A DNA stretch of 64,000 nucleotides from Acidaminococcus fermentans DSM 20731 (GCF_000025305.1 NC_013740.1:1736001-1800000); one strand, 5' to 3'; counted from the first letter of the stretch, positions 50,161 through 63,324 are shown. Notes: generated by a model from the sequence alone, not told the origin. Numbers and translations: made by a program.

Positions 50161-50973
50161 TCAAGCCCCCGTCTCCTTCTTCGCCTCCTGCCACCGGGTT
50201 TCCAGGTCATCCAGGGTCAGGTCCTTCCAGTCCTTTCCCTCTGCCTTGATCCGGGCTTCCAGATGTTCGAACCGGTGCTGGAATTTGTTGTTGGCCCGGT
50301 TCAGAGTGGTTTCCGGCTCCAGGTCCAGTTTCCGGGCGTAGACGGCCAGGGCAAAGAACAGGTCCCCCAGTTCCTCCTCGGTCCGGTCCCTGTCACAGGC
50401 TTCCACGGCCTCCTGGAGCTCTTTTTCCTCTTCCTGCACCTTCTCCCATGCGGAAGGGGCATCCGGCCATTCAAAACCGGTTTTGGCCGCCCTGGCGCTG
50501 AGTTTGTAGGCCCGCATCAGGGCCGGCAGTCCCTTGGCGATGCCGTCCAGGGCATGGGTCCGTTCGGTCTTTTCCTGGGCCTTCAGGGTTTCCCAGTTGG
50601 CCATCACTTCCCCGGCGCCGCTGACCCGGGTGCTGCCAAACACATGGGGATGCCGGTGGACCAGTTTCTTCACCACATCGTCGATCACATCCTGCATGGC
50701 AAAGAGTCCCTCTTCTTCTGCCAGCCGGGCGTGGAACACCACCTGGAGGAGCACATCCCCCATTTCTTCCCGCATGCCGGCCACATTGCCGTCATCGATG
50801 GCTTCCAGCATTTCATAGACTTCTTCCACCAGTTCCCGGCGCATGGACTGGTGGGTCTGGACCCGGTCCCAGGGACAGCCGCCCGGTTCCCGGAGTACCC
50901 GGACCAGTTCCATCAGGGGCCGCAGGTCCAGGACCCCCGGCTGGTGGATGCCTTTTTCATGGAGTGTTTTCAT
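50161..50973 (-). CDS. mazG: nucleoside triphosphate pyrophosphohydrolase MazG
   Basis: A 270-residue all-helical pyrophosphatase with two MazG domains. The first carries CPWDRVQTHQSMRRELVEEVYEMLEAID and EEMGDVLLQVVFHA (E-E-x-x-E...E-x-x-D metal set). The second has EEKELQEAVEA and EEELGDLFFALAVYARK. It hydrolyses NTPs to NMP and PPi, clearing aberrant nucleotides. It follows the spoVB-like gene 10 bases downstream, matching the Bacillus yabM-yabN order. Confidence 0.95.
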   Translation of the reverse strand: MKTLHEKGIHQPGVLDLRPLMELVRVLREPGGCPWDRVQTHQSMRRELVEEVYEMLEAIDDGNVAGMREEMGDVLLQVVFHARLAEEEGLFAMQDVIDDVVKKLVHRHPHVFGSTRVSGAGEVMANWETLKAQEKTERTHALDGIAKGLPALMRAYKLSARAAKTGFEWPDAPSAWEKVQEEEKELQEAVEACDRDRTEEELGDLFFALAVYARKLDLEPETTLNRANNKFQHRFEHLEARIKAEGKDWKDLTLDDLETRWQEAKKETGA

Positions 50974-50983
50974 GGTGTTCCCC

Positions 50984-52531
50984 TCATTTCTTCTTTTTCA
51001 GATCCCGGAGTTTCAGTTCTCCGGTGGCCAGCAGGCACAGTCCGTACACCAGGGCCCCGGCGCAGATTTCCACCGCCAGACGGAGTACCAGTCCGGGCAG
51101 CAGCCGGGCGGCAGCAGGAGCCCCGGCCCACAGGACCAGTCCCATCACCGCCGCTGAAAACCCGATCCGCAGACAGTTTTTCCCGGGCAGGGACAGTCGG
51201 TCGCTGTGGTACATCCACAGCAGGTTTCCCAGGCCGGCCATGGCCAGGTTGGCATCGGTGGCCCAGGCCGCCCCCTGGATGTTCCAGAGGGGATTGGCGG
51301 TAAGGACCCACAGGAGCCCCACTTTCACCAGGAGGCTCAGGAGCATGTTCATCATGGGCACCCGGGTATGGCCCAGTCCCTGGAGGATGGCGGTGGACAC
51401 CTGGTGGAGCCCCAGGAAGAAAATGGCCGGAGCCAGGGCGGTGATCACCGGTCCCGCATGGACGGTGCCGTAGAGCACCTGGGAAATGGGTGTCCCCAGA
51501 AGGCCCACCCCCACTGCCGCCGGCACGTTCAGCAGCAGGAAGAACCGGAAGGCCCGGCGGGTTTTGCTTCCCATCAGGTCCCGGCGGCCCAGAGCTTTGG
51601 CTTCCGCCACCGCCGGCACCACCGAAGCCGCCAGGGAATTGGTGGGAATGGTCCCCATGTTCACCAAAGGCATGGCCATGCCGGACAGGTACCCCAGGGC
51701 CCGGGTGGAAGCGGCCACGGTAAAGTCTGCCGCCAGCAGCCGGTCCGGCACCAGAATCATCTCGATGCCGCTGACCACGGGCACCATCAGGTTGGCGCAG
51801 GTCACCGGCAGGGCCAGGGATACCAGCTGCCAGGCGGTACGGGAAAGAGAAGGCCGTTCTCCCGCTCCGGCAGGGGCCGCCGGTTCCCGTTTCCACCGTT
51901 TCTGCTGCCGGCGGACGAACCACAGCAGGCTCCCCAGGCTGACCACCGCTCCAGGCACGGCACCGAAGGCCGCTCCCGCCGCCCCCCAGTCCAGTCCCCG
52001 GGGCAGCAGGATCCAGGCCAGGAGCACCATGGTCACCACTCGGGTGAACTGTTCCAGGATCTGGGACACCGCCGTGGGGGTCATTTCCTGGAAGCCCTGG
52101 AAATACCCCCGGAGACAGGCGGCGGGAATGGACAGACCGATGGCCGGCACCAGGGCCAGCATGGCCAGCCGGGCCCGTCCGTCCTTCACGATGCCCCCGT
52201 CGATGAGCCAGGGCACCAGGGCCCAGGCCAGCCCGGCAAAAGCCACCCCGGCCAGGGCCATGAGCCCGGCGGAAATCCCCAGAATCCCCCGGGCTCCCTG
52301 CCGGTCTCCGGCGGCGGCCCGGCGGGAGATCAGGATGGACATGGCCGCCGGGATCCCCGCCGAAGACAGGGCCACCAGCAGCAGGTACAGGGGATAGGCG
52401 ATCTGGTACAGGCCGATGCCCTCCCCGCCCAGGAGACGGGACAGAAGGATCCGGTTCACGGATCCCAGGATTTTTACCATGAGCCCTGCCGCCGTCAGAA
52501 TCAGGGTCCCTTTCATAAACCGGTCTGCCAT
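50984..52531 (-). CDS. lipid flippase of SpoVB/MurJ-like MOP family (YtgP-like)
   Basis: A 515-residue polytopic membrane protein with about fourteen hydrophobic helices, of the MOP exporter superfamily. The N-terminal signature MADRFMKGTLILTAAGLMVKILGSVNRI and the PVVSGIEMILVPDRL segment are like SpoVB and related putative lipid II or polysaccharide flippases (YabM/YtgP group). The C-terminus ends in a Lys-rich tail. It may move cell-wall lipid precursors across the membrane. Neighbours mfd and mazG are as in Bacillus. Confidence 0.88.
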   Translation of the reverse strand: MADRFMKGTLILTAAGLMVKILGSVNRILLSRLLGGEGIGLYQIAYPLYLLLVALSSAGIPAAMSILISRRAAAGDRQGARGILGISAGLMALAGVAFAGLAWALVPWLIDGGIVKDGRARLAMLALVPAIGLSIPAACLRGYFQGFQEMTPTAVSQILEQFTRVVTMVLLAWILLPRGLDWGAAGAAFGAVPGAVVSLGSLLWFVRRQQKRWKREPAAPAGAGERPSLSRTAWQLVSLALPVTCANLMVPVVSGIEMILVPDRLLAADFTVAASTRALGYLSGMAMPLVNMGTIPTNSLAASVVPAVAEAKALGRRDLMGSKTRRAFRFFLLLNVPAAVGVGLLGTPISQVLYGTVHAGPVITALAPAIFFLGLHQVSTAILQGLGHTRVPMMNMLLSLLVKVGLLWVLTANPLWNIQGAAWATDANLAMAGLGNLLWMYHSDRLSLPGKNCLRIGFSAAVMGLVLWAGAPAAARLLPGLVLRLAVEICAGALVYGLCLLATGELKLRDLKKKK

Positions 52532-52570
52532 TTCTGCCTCCTTTTTGCCGGGCCCAGGGTGTTTTTCAGC

Positions 52571-52597
52571 GGGGCGCCGGGCCTGCGCCCCCTACGG
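52571..52597. repeat. half copy of intergenic repeat family 1
   Basis: GGGGCGCCGGGCCTGCGCCCCCTACGG, a single palindrome (arms GGGGCGC and GCGCCCC), inside the mfd-to-spoVB gap. Confidence 0.6.
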
Positions 52598-52618
52598 GAT
52601 TGGGTTATTCACAAAAGA

Positions 52619-55600
52619 TTATAGCATGCGGGGCAGGTTCTTTTCCAGCCAGGAAAGGGGCTGTTCCTCCATGCCTTTGGTTTTCAGCACGAACTGGGGC
52701 TGGGGCCCCATCTTCAGTGTGGCCCGGGGCACGTATTCCCGGATCAGGGCCTGAAGCACATCGGGATTGGCCTTGCTGTGGGGATCGAAGGCGAGCCGGA
52801 TTTCTCCCGGCCGCACCGCCACGCTGATGATCCGGAGCTTCCGGCACACATCCCGGAGAGCCGCCACCCGCCACAGGTTCTCCACCTGGGTGGGGGGCGT
52901 GCCGAACCGGTCGATGATCTCATCCATCAGATCGTTCCTGTCCTCATACTTCATGTCTCCCAGACGGTGGTACAGTTCCAGCTTGTACCGGGGATTGTCG
53001 ATATAATCGTCCGGGATGTAGGCATCCAGCTTCATTTCGATCACCGGATCCGGCGGAACGGGTTCATCCGGGTTTCCGCCGTTCTGGAGGGTGTTGATGG
53101 TCTTTTCCAGCAGCCGGCAGTACAGGTCGAAGCCCACCCCGGTGATCTGTCCGTGCTGTTCGGCCCCCAGCAGGTTCCCGGCCCCCCGGATCTCCAGGTC
53201 CCGCATGGCGATCTTGAAGCCGGCCCCCAGTTCCGTAAAGTCCCGGATGGCCTGGAGCCGTTTCTGGGCCACTTCACTGAGCACCCGGTCCTTTTTGTAC
53301 AGGAAATAGGCATAGGCCAGCCGGGAGGACCGGCCCACCCGTCCCCGCATCTGGTACAGCTGGGACAGTCCGAAGTTTTCCGCCCCGTCGATGATGATGG
53401 TGTTGGCCAGGGGCACGTCCAGGCCGTTTTCGATGATGGTGGTGCTCAGGAGCACGTCGAAGTCCCCCTGGTAGAACCCCAGCATCACATCTTCCAGTTC
53501 GTCCTCAGTCATCCGTCCATGGGCCAGACCGATGGTAATCCCGGGGACCAGTTCCCGGAGATGGGCAGCGATCCGGCTCAGCCCCTCGATCCGGTTGTGG
53601 ACATAGTAGATCCGTCCGCCCCGGCGGATTTCCCGTTCCAGGGCTTCCCGGACCATCCCGTCATCATATTCGGCCACATAGGTTTCCACCGGCAGCCGGT
53701 CTTCCGGAGGGGATTCGATGATGCTCATGTCCCGTCCCTTCACCAGGGCCAGGTGGAGGGTACGGGGAATGGGGGTGGCGGAGAGGGTCAGCACGTCGAT
53801 GCCGGCGCTGCGCTGCTTGATTTTTTCTTTCTGGGCCACCCCGAACCGCTGTTCCTCATCGATGATCAACAGTCCCAGGTCGTGGAATTCCACATCCGGG
53901 TTCAGGATCCGGTGGGTGCCGATAAGCACGTCAATCTTGCCTTCCGCCACCCGTTCCATGATCTCCCGCTGCTGTTTGGGGGTCCGGAACCGGCTGAGCA
54001 TCTCCACCCGCACCCCGAAGGAGCCCATCCGCTGGGTAAAGGTCAGCAGGTGCTGCTGGGCCAGGACGGTGGTGGGAGCCAGTACTGCCACCTGTTTGCC
54101 GTCCATGACGGCCTTGAAGGCGGCCCGGATGGCCACTTCGGTCTTGCCGTAGCCCACGTCCCCGCAGAGGAGCCGTTCCATGGGTACGGGCTTTTCCATG
54201 TCCGCCTTGATCTCAGCAATGGCCTTCAGCTGGTCCGGGGTTTCCTCAAAGGGGAAGCTGTCCTCGAATTCTTTCTGCCAGTGGGTATCCGGGGCAAAGG
54301 CATGGCCCGGGGTGATCTTCCGCTGGGCGTAGAGCCGAAGCAGTTCCGTGGCCAGGATGGTGATGGCCTTCTGGGCTTTCCGGGTGGCTTTCTGCCAGTC
54401 CTTCCGGCCCATGTTGGACAATTTGGGCGGCGTCCCCTCGTTGCCCACGTATTTGTGGAGGAGGCCCACCTGTTCCACCGGCACATGGAGCTTGTCCCCG
54501 CCGGCGTACTGGAGCTGGAGGTAATCCCGGTGGACCCCGTTCACTTCGATGGTTTCCACCCCCATGTACCGCCCGATGCCCTGGACGTCATGAACCACAT
54601 AATCCCCGGCCTTGATGTCGGAGAAATAGTTCAGGGCCGGTCCTTTGCCCTTTGTTTTGGTGAGCCGGCGCTTCTTCTGGGCCCCGAAGATGTCGCTTTC
54701 CGTCAGCAGCAGCCATTTTTCATCCCAGAAATAGAAGCCGTTGGTCAGGCTGCCGGCAAAGACCTGGCCCCCGGTTTCCGGTACGCCCTGGAACTGGCCG
54801 GCAAAGGCCATGGGCAGACCGGCTCCTTTCAGGCTTTCTGCCAGGCCTGCGGCCTTGTCCCGGGTCCCCATCATGATCAGGGGATGGATGCCCTGGTCCA
54901 GCCAGCCCTTCAGGTCTTTCTGGAGCAGGTCGGTGTTTTTATTGTAGGGAGCCATGGCCCGGACCTGCACATGGATACGGGGAGCCTGGGGAAAATAGGG
55001 ATGGCCCAGGTCGCTGACCGTCAGCAGATGGGTTTCCCCGGCCTGCTGGATCATGGTTTCCTGGTCCAGGAGCTGGTCGGCGAATTCCCGATTGTCTCCC
55101 CAGCTTTTTTTGCATTCTTCAAAGAAGGCTACAGGTTCATCCAGTACCGCCAGCTGGTCCGCCGACAGGTACTGGAACAGGGAGGCACTGATTTCCTGGT
55201 TTGGGACCGCCAGTGGCATGATCCCCACCTGGGAGATGGTCCCGATGCTCCGCTGGGTGTCAAGGTCGAACCGTTTCATGGCATCGATGGTGTTGTCGAA
55301 CCATTCGATCCGCACCGAATCTTTCCCGTTGATGGGGAACACGTCCAGGATATCCCCCCGGACCGCCACCTGACCCAGGGTATCCACCTGTTCCGTCCGT
55401 TCGTAGCCGGCCTTCACCAGTTTTTCCACCACCAGGGACTGTTCGATCTCCTGCCCCACCGCCAGTTTCAGGTTTTCCCGGACCAGGGATTCCGGCTGGG
55501 GCAGTTTCTGGATGGCGGCTTCCGCGGTGGCGAAGATGATTCCCGGCTCCTTCCGGACGATCATTTCCAGGGCCGCTGCCCGTTCCGCCATCACCTGTTC

Positions 55601-55897
55601 GTTCCGGGTATCCACCTGGCCGTGGATCAGGCTGGCCGGGTACAGTTCCCGCATGGCCAGGTCCGGATAGAAATGGGCCAGTTCCCGGCGCTGGGCCCGG
55701 ATGCTCTCCCGGTTCACCGTAAGGATCACCAGGGGCTGGGCCGCCTGGACCGTTTCCTGGAGGGCGCACAAAAAGCCGGCTTTCACAGAGCCTGTGAGGC
55801 CGGTCAGCTGCAGGGGACCGGGGGTCTTTTGCCAGAGATCTGCCCCTTCCCGGACATTTTTCTCCTGCTGCAACAGTTTCGTCAGTGTATTTGTCAT
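52619..55897 (-). CDS. mfd: transcription-repair coupling factor
   Basis: A 1092-residue superfamily 2 translocase. It pushes stalled RNA polymerase off lesions and recruits UvrA. The N-terminal region (1 to about 340) is the UvrB-like damage module. A CarD-like RNAP-interacting domain lies near residue 430 (IKAGDYVVHDVQGIGRYMG). The helicase core has Walker A CGDVGYGKTEVAIRAA, the DEEQ box (IDEEQRFGV), LSATPIPRTLHLAL and GRVGRSSRLAYAYF. A C-terminal TRCF domain follows. The usual length is about 1,150 residues. It heads the mfd-spoVB-mazG group. Confidence 0.98.
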   Translation of the reverse strand: MTNTLTKLLQQEKNVREGADLWQKTPGPLQLTGLTGSVKAGFLCALQETVQAAQPLVILTVNRESIRAQRRELAHFYPDLAMRELYPASLIHGQVDTRNEQVMAERAAALEMIVRKEPGIIFATAEAAIQKLPQPESLVRENLKLAVGQEIEQSLVVEKLVKAGYERTEQVDTLGQVAVRGDILDVFPINGKDSVRIEWFDNTIDAMKRFDLDTQRSIGTISQVGIMPLAVPNQEISASLFQYLSADQLAVLDEPVAFFEECKKSWGDNREFADQLLDQETMIQQAGETHLLTVSDLGHPYFPQAPRIHVQVRAMAPYNKNTDLLQKDLKGWLDQGIHPLIMMGTRDKAAGLAESLKGAGLPMAFAGQFQGVPETGGQVFAGSLTNGFYFWDEKWLLLTESDIFGAQKKRRLTKTKGKGPALNYFSDIKAGDYVVHDVQGIGRYMGVETIEVNGVHRDYLQLQYAGGDKLHVPVEQVGLLHKYVGNEGTPPKLSNMGRKDWQKATRKAQKAITILATELLRLYAQRKITPGHAFAPDTHWQKEFEDSFPFEETPDQLKAIAEIKADMEKPVPMERLLCGDVGYGKTEVAIRAAFKAVMDGKQVAVLAPTTVLAQQHLLTFTQRMGSFGVRVEMLSRFRTPKQQREIMERVAEGKIDVLIGTHRILNPDVEFHDLGLLIIDEEQRFGVAQKEKIKQRSAGIDVLTLSATPIPRTLHLALVKGRDMSIIESPPEDRLPVETYVAEYDDGMVREALEREIRRGGRIYYVHNRIEGLSRIAAHLRELVPGITIGLAHGRMTEDELEDVMLGFYQGDFDVLLSTTIIENGLDVPLANTIIIDGAENFGLSQLYQMRGRVGRSSRLAYAYFLYKKDRVLSEVAQKRLQAIRDFTELGAGFKIAMRDLEIRGAGNLLGAEQHGQITGVGFDLYCRLLEKTINTLQNGGNPDEPVPPDPVIEMKLDAYIPDDYIDNPRYKLELYHRLGDMKYEDRNDLMDEIIDRFGTPPTQVENLWRVAALRDVCRKLRIISVAVRPGEIRLAFDPHSKANPDVLQALIREYVPRATLKMGPQPQFVLKTKGMEEQPLSWLEKNLPRML

Positions 55898-55923
55898 AAA
55901 ATTCTCTCTTTACAGGAACAGGG

Positions 55924-55990
55924 AAAGAGGGGTGTTGCTGGGCAACACCCCTCTTGCTGACGGGGCTGTTGCTTCTGCAACAGCCCCTTT
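55924..55990 (-). terminator. paired hairpins after glpX
   Basis: Two perfect stems in series: GGGGCTGTTGC / GCAACAGCCCC (55962-55987) and AGAGGGGTGTTGC / GCAACACCCCTCT (55926-55954). T-runs are short. They separate glpX from mfd. Confidence 0.65.
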
Positions 55991-55994
55991 TCAA

Positions 55995-56957
55995 TTACAG
56001 TTTAATGTTGATGTTGTTCCGGTCGAAGGTGTGGACGCCGTCCACGAACCGGACCGTGCCGGTGGCATACCGCATGGAAATGGTATGGGTACGGGCACCG
56101 TTGCCGAAGTAGTTGACTCCCCGGAGCATATCGCAGTTGGTGATGGCGGTGGCGGTGAACATGCAGTCATCGCCCTTGACCAGATCATCAATGGTCAGGA
56201 TCTTCTTGGTGTCTTCGATGCCCATCTTCCGGCAGCGTTCCACCTGGTCTTCGTTTTCCGGAACCAGACGGGCCTGCATGTCGCCGCCCAGGCATTTCAG
56301 CCCGCAGGCAGCCAGTACGCCTTCCGGAGCGCCGCCCCGGCCGATGTACATATGCACGCCGGTGCCTTCGATACCGGCATCAATGATGGGATCCACATCC
56401 CCGTCACTGATCAGACGGATCCGGGCCCCAACGGCACGGACTTCTTCAATGATTTTCCGGTGACGGGGACGGTCCAGGGCCACAACGGTCAGATCGTTCA
56501 CGTTCCGGTTCAGGGCCTTGGCCACCCGCTGGAGGTTGACGCTCACCGGATCATCGATGTTGATGCAGCCTTTGGCCCGGGGACCTACGGCGATCTTGTC
56601 CATGTACATGTCAGGTGCGTGGAGCAGGCAGCCTTTGGGGGCAATGGCGATAACGGCAATGGCGCCGTTCTGGCCTTTGGCCACCAGGTTGGTCCCTTCC
56701 ACCGGGTCAACGGCGATGTCCACTTCCGGACCGCCGGCCCCTACTTCTTCACCGATGTACAGCATGGGGGCTTCGTCCATTTCCCCTTCACCAATGACCA
56801 CCGTCCCGTTGATGTGGACGGTATCAAACATTTTCCGCATGGCATCCACGGCCAGCTGGTCGATGCCATTCTTGTCGCCCCGGCCAACACCACGGGCACT
56901 GGCAATCGCTGCGGCTTCCGTTACTCGGATAAATTCCATGGATAATTCTCTGTTCAT
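55995..56957 (-). CDS. glpX: class II fructose-1,6-bisphosphatase
   Basis: A 320-residue metal-dependent phosphatase for gluconeogenesis, GlpX-type. Motifs are VVIGEGEMDEAPMLYIGE, VDPVEGTNL (catalytic Asp/Glu/Thr), YIGRGGAPEGVLAA and ATAITNCDMLRGV. It produces fructose 6-phosphate. With pckA in the same window it supports gluconeogenesis from organic or amino acids. It lies 70 bases after pyrG, and its promoter's -35 overlaps the pyrG stop. Confidence 0.96.
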   Translation of the reverse strand: MNRELSMEFIRVTEAAAIASARGVGRGDKNGIDQLAVDAMRKMFDTVHINGTVVIGEGEMDEAPMLYIGEEVGAGGPEVDIAVDPVEGTNLVAKGQNGAIAVIAIAPKGCLLHAPDMYMDKIAVGPRAKGCINIDDPVSVNLQRVAKALNRNVNDLTVVALDRPRHRKIIEEVRAVGARIRLISDGDVDPIIDAGIEGTGVHMYIGRGGAPEGVLAACGLKCLGGDMQARLVPENEDQVERCRKMGIEDTKKILTIDDLVKGDDCMFTATAITNCDMLRGVNYFGNGARTHTISMRYATGTVRFVDGVHTFDRNNINIKL

Positions 56958-57002
56958 TCCATACGCCTCCCAGATTCGTTGGGCAATTTTCCTTGCCCTT
57001 TC

Positions 57003-60340
<3,338 letters not shown>

Positions 60341-60963
60341 GCTTTTCTTCCTCCTCGATCTCGATTTGCAAACGAATGCTTCCATTGGGCTGGCTGTCCA
60401 TTTCCAGGTCGAAGAAGACCCGGAGCTGCCAGGCACGGTCCCGGCGGCTGATGGCCAGTTCCCGGGTAAAGACCGTCATGGGAACAGTAAAATACGGGGT
60501 CCTGTACTGAAACGAACTGTTCCGGCCCCGTTCATACTGCTGCCGATGTTCATAACGGCCATGCCGGATTACCGTCAGGGTGTCCTCCGTCCATTTCAGG
60601 GTGGTGCGGGTCCCTTCCATGCCGGTCACTTCCGATTCGTCGTACCGGACATAGACGGTCCCGTCCTTTTCCGTCAGCTGCCCGAAGGCCACCAGGGTGG
60701 CGGGATCTGCATCCCCGGCCCCTACGGTTTCACTATGGATGGTAATCTTTACAGGTGTCATGGACTCTCTCCACAATAAGAGAGGGTTGCCCCTGTGCAA
60801 GCCAGCACCATCAGCGCGGCGAAGGAGCAAGCCCTCTTTCGGATTCGTTATGTAGTATCTGTCAGCAAAAAAATTGTATTGTCTTGCCTATTCTTGTTTA
60901 TTTTATATTAAAGCCGTCCAAAAGGCAAGGGGTGGATGGGGAAAATCCCGGGAAGGGATTGGA

Positions 60964-60992
60964 TTGCACCGATCCCCATTCTATTATATAAT
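60964..60992 (+). promoter_or_regulatory. putP promoter
   Basis: TTGCAC (60964-60969), 17-base spacer, TATAAT (60987-60992). Confidence 0.75.
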
Positions 60993-61029
60993 GGACCTTA
61001 TGCAAAAATAAAAGAAAGGATGTGTGTTT

Positions 61030-62517
61030 ATGCATGTTGCATTAAGCACGGTGGTGGCTCTGGTCCTGTATTTTGCCGTTTTGATCGGGATCGGGCTGAT
61101 CACGTATAAAAAAGATGATGATATGGAAGGCTACGCCCTGGGGGGACGGGCGCTGGGTCCCTGGGTCACGTCCATGAGCGCGGAGGCTTCCGACATGAGC
61201 GGCTGGATGCTCATGGGCCTGCCGGGGTACGCCTACATGGCCGGCATCAGCGCCTTCTGGATTGCCCTGGGACTGATCATCGGCACCTGGGTCAACTGGG
61301 TGCTGGTGGCCAAGCGGCTGCGGATCTTCACCTCCGTCATGGGCAACGCCATTACCCTGCCAGAGTACTTTGACAACCGGTTCTCCGACAAGCACCGGAA
61401 GCTGCGGATTGCCTCCGCCTTCTTCATTTTCATTTTCTTCCTGATCTACACTTCCTCCAGCTTCGTGGCCGGGGGCAAGCTGTTCAACACGGCCTTCGGT
61501 CTGGATTACCGCTATTCCCTGTTCCTCACCGCCGGCATCGTGGTGTTCTACACCCTGATGGGGGGCTTTGCCGCCGTGTGCTGGACGGACCTGTTCCAGG
61601 GCTTCCTGATGTTTTTCTCCATCCTGGTGGTGCCGGTGACCGCCATGTACTACATCGGCGGGGTGGATGCCACCATGGCCCGGCTGAACGCCATCAGCCC
61701 CCACTATTTCGATATGATCCGGGGGGCCGACGGCAGCGTCCTGAGCCTGACCGCCATCATTTCCCTGCTGGCCTGGGGCCTGGGATATTTCGGACAGCCC
61801 CACATTCTGGTCCGGTTCATGGCCATCCGTGATCCCAAGAGCATCCGGCAGGCCACCCACATTGCCGTCACCTGGGTGGTGATCTCCCTGGCCATGGCCG
61901 TACTGGTGGGTCTCACCGGCCGGGTATACCTGGGGGATGTGCTGAAAGGCGGGGCAGCGGAAACCGTCTTCATCCAGCTGAGCGGGAAATTCTACCATCC
62001 CTTCTTCGCCGGAATCATCACCTCCGGGATCCTGGGGGCCATCATGAGCACCTCCGACAGCCAGCTGCTGGTGGCCGCTTCTTCCTTTACCACGGACTTC
62101 TACAAGATCCTGATCAACCCCAAGGCCACGGCCGCGGAACTGGTACGGATGAGCCGGATGATGATCATCGTGGTATCCGCCCTTTCCCTGGTACTGGCCA
62201 TGAACCCGGACAGCATGATCCTGAACATCGTTTCCTACGCCTGGGCCGGTTTCGGGGCCGCCTTCGGGCCCCTGGTGCTGTTCTCCCTGTTCTGGCGCCG
62301 GATGACCACTGACGGGGCCTTCGCGGGCATCGTAGTGGGCGGTTCCACGGTGCTGATCTGGAAGAACTTCTTCGCCTTCACCGGCGTCTACGAAATCATC
62401 CCCGGGTTCATCCTGTCCTGCCTGGCCATCGTCATCGTCAGCCTGATGGACAGCGAACCGGAGCCGGAAGTGGTGGCCCGGTACGACGAGGCGGTTGCCA
62501 AGTTGAAAGAGGAATGA
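61030..62517 (+). CDS. putP: sodium/proline symporter
   Basis: A 495-residue member of the sodium:solute symporter (SSS) family with about thirteen helices. PutP-type segments are ALGGRALGPWVTSMSAEASDMSGWMLMG (here broken by short loops), FGQPHILVRFMAIRD and SGILGAIMSTSDSQLLVAASSFTTD (sodium site). It imports L-proline with sodium; other amino acids are possible. The start is ATG 61030 (AAAGGA at 9 bases); GTG 61024 is too close. It is monocistronic. Confidence 0.93.
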   Translation: MHVALSTVVALVLYFAVLIGIGLITYKKDDDMEGYALGGRALGPWVTSMSAEASDMSGWMLMGLPGYAYMAGISAFWIALGLIIGTWVNWVLVAKRLRIFTSVMGNAITLPEYFDNRFSDKHRKLRIASAFFIFIFFLIYTSSSFVAGGKLFNTAFGLDYRYSLFLTAGIVVFYTLMGGFAAVCWTDLFQGFLMFFSILVVPVTAMYYIGGVDATMARLNAISPHYFDMIRGADGSVLSLTAIISLLAWGLGYFGQPHILVRFMAIRDPKSIRQATHIAVTWVVISLAMAVLVGLTGRVYLGDVLKGGAAETVFIQLSGKFYHPFFAGIITSGILGAIMSTSDSQLLVAASSFTTDFYKILINPKATAAELVRMSRMMIIVVSALSLVLAMNPDSMILNIVSYAWAGFGAAFGPLVLFSLFWRRMTTDGAFAGIVVGGSTVLIWKNFFAFTGVYEIIPGFILSCLAIVIVSLMDSEPEPEVVARYDEAVAKLKEE

Positions 62518-62518
62518 A

Positions 62519-62567
62519 AAAAGGGGCCTGGAAAAAATGATTCCTCATTTTTTCCAGGCCCCCTTTT
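62519..62567 (+). terminator. putP terminator
   Basis: An 18-base perfect stem (62523-62540 with 62545-62562), 4-base loop, T-run. It is the left hairpin bracketing repeat copy C. Confidence 0.85.
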
Positions 62568-62716
62568 GGTCGCGGGTCGCGAGCTACAGGTCGCGAGCTA
62601 GGACGTTTAAGCCATTTGTTTCTTTTTCTATATGATGATAAGAAAAAATCGGTTGGAATCTGCAAAACTGAAACTTCGGTCCGTACCAACAAGCCCGCGA
62701 CCCACGACTCGTGACC
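62568..62716. repeat. intergenic repeat family 2, copy C
   Basis: Starts GGTCGCGGGTCGCGAG, ends CAAGCCCGCGACCCACGACTCGTGACC-like (inverted). The core matches copy B (GACGTTTAAG, TCTTTTTCTATA, AAGAAAAAATC). No gene seen. Confidence 0.7.
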
Positions 62717-62768
62717 AAAAAGGTGGGCTGTGAAGAAATGAAAAAAGCATCTCTTCACAGCCCACCTT
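62717..62768 (-). terminator. GerMN gene terminator
   Basis: AGGTGGGCTGTGAAGA / TCTTCACAGCCCACCT with an A/T loop, then TTTTT on the minus strand. It is the right hairpin bracketing repeat copy C. Confidence 0.8.
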
Positions 62769-62771
62769 TTC

Positions 62772-63320
62772 TTACTGTATATACTTCCCGTCCCGTTTCA
62801 GCGGCTCCGACAGATCCTGCCCTCCCAGAACCGTTACCGGCTTGCCTTTTACGGTGAACCTTACTTTCTGGATTTCCGGGAATTCGGTGAGGGTGTCCAC
62901 CACCGCATACAGCATCAGCAGAGTGTCGTGGTCCCCCCGCCGGGTCTGGAATTCCCGGCTGAAATCAATGGTGGCCACCTTGTCCTTTACGGTGACTTTG
63001 TTCACCCTGACCCCTTTGGGGAAGGTGGTGTCCCCCTGGGGACGCTTTTCCACCAGTTCCTTCAGCACCAGCAGGGGCAGCTTGTCCCGGCTGCCGGAAA
63101 GCTTCACGGTCTGGGCCTGGAGCTTCCCGTTCTTCCCCACCCGGTACAGGGTCCGGGACGAAGCCTGGGCTCCCTTCTGCCCGGCCTTGGCATCCGCCGC
63201 AGCCGTTTCCTTTTTCGTGTCAGGGTTCACGGTGGTGTTCTGGGGACTGCAGCCTCCCAAAAAAGTCAGGCTCCCCAGCAGTAGTGCTGCCGCCGTCCAG
63301 CGGGTCAGTCTTTTGTCCAT
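62772..63320 (-). CDS. GerMN-domain lipoprotein
   Basis: A 182-residue lipoprotein: signal peptide with lipobox LGGC (Cys about residue 24). A flexible Ala/Lys-rich linker is followed by one GerMN/sporulation-type domain (LYRVGKNGKLQAQTV, LPLLVLKELVEKRP, IDFSREFQ, LYAVVDTLTEFPEIQKVRFTVKGKPV). GerMN proteins associate with the cell envelope and are often next to amidases. AAGGAGG precedes ATG 63320. It starts 4 bases after the amidase gene's stop. Confidence 0.87.
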   Translation of the reverse strand: MDKRLTRWTAAALLLGSLTFLGGCSPQNTTVNPDTKKETAAADAKAGQKGAQASSRTLYRVGKNGKLQAQTVKLSGSRDKLPLLVLKELVEKRPQGDTTFPKGVRVNKVTVKDKVATIDFSREFQTRRGDHDTLLMLYAVVDTLTEFPEIQKVRFTVKGKPVTVLGGQDLSEPLKRDGKYIQ

Positions 63321-63324
63321 GGGC

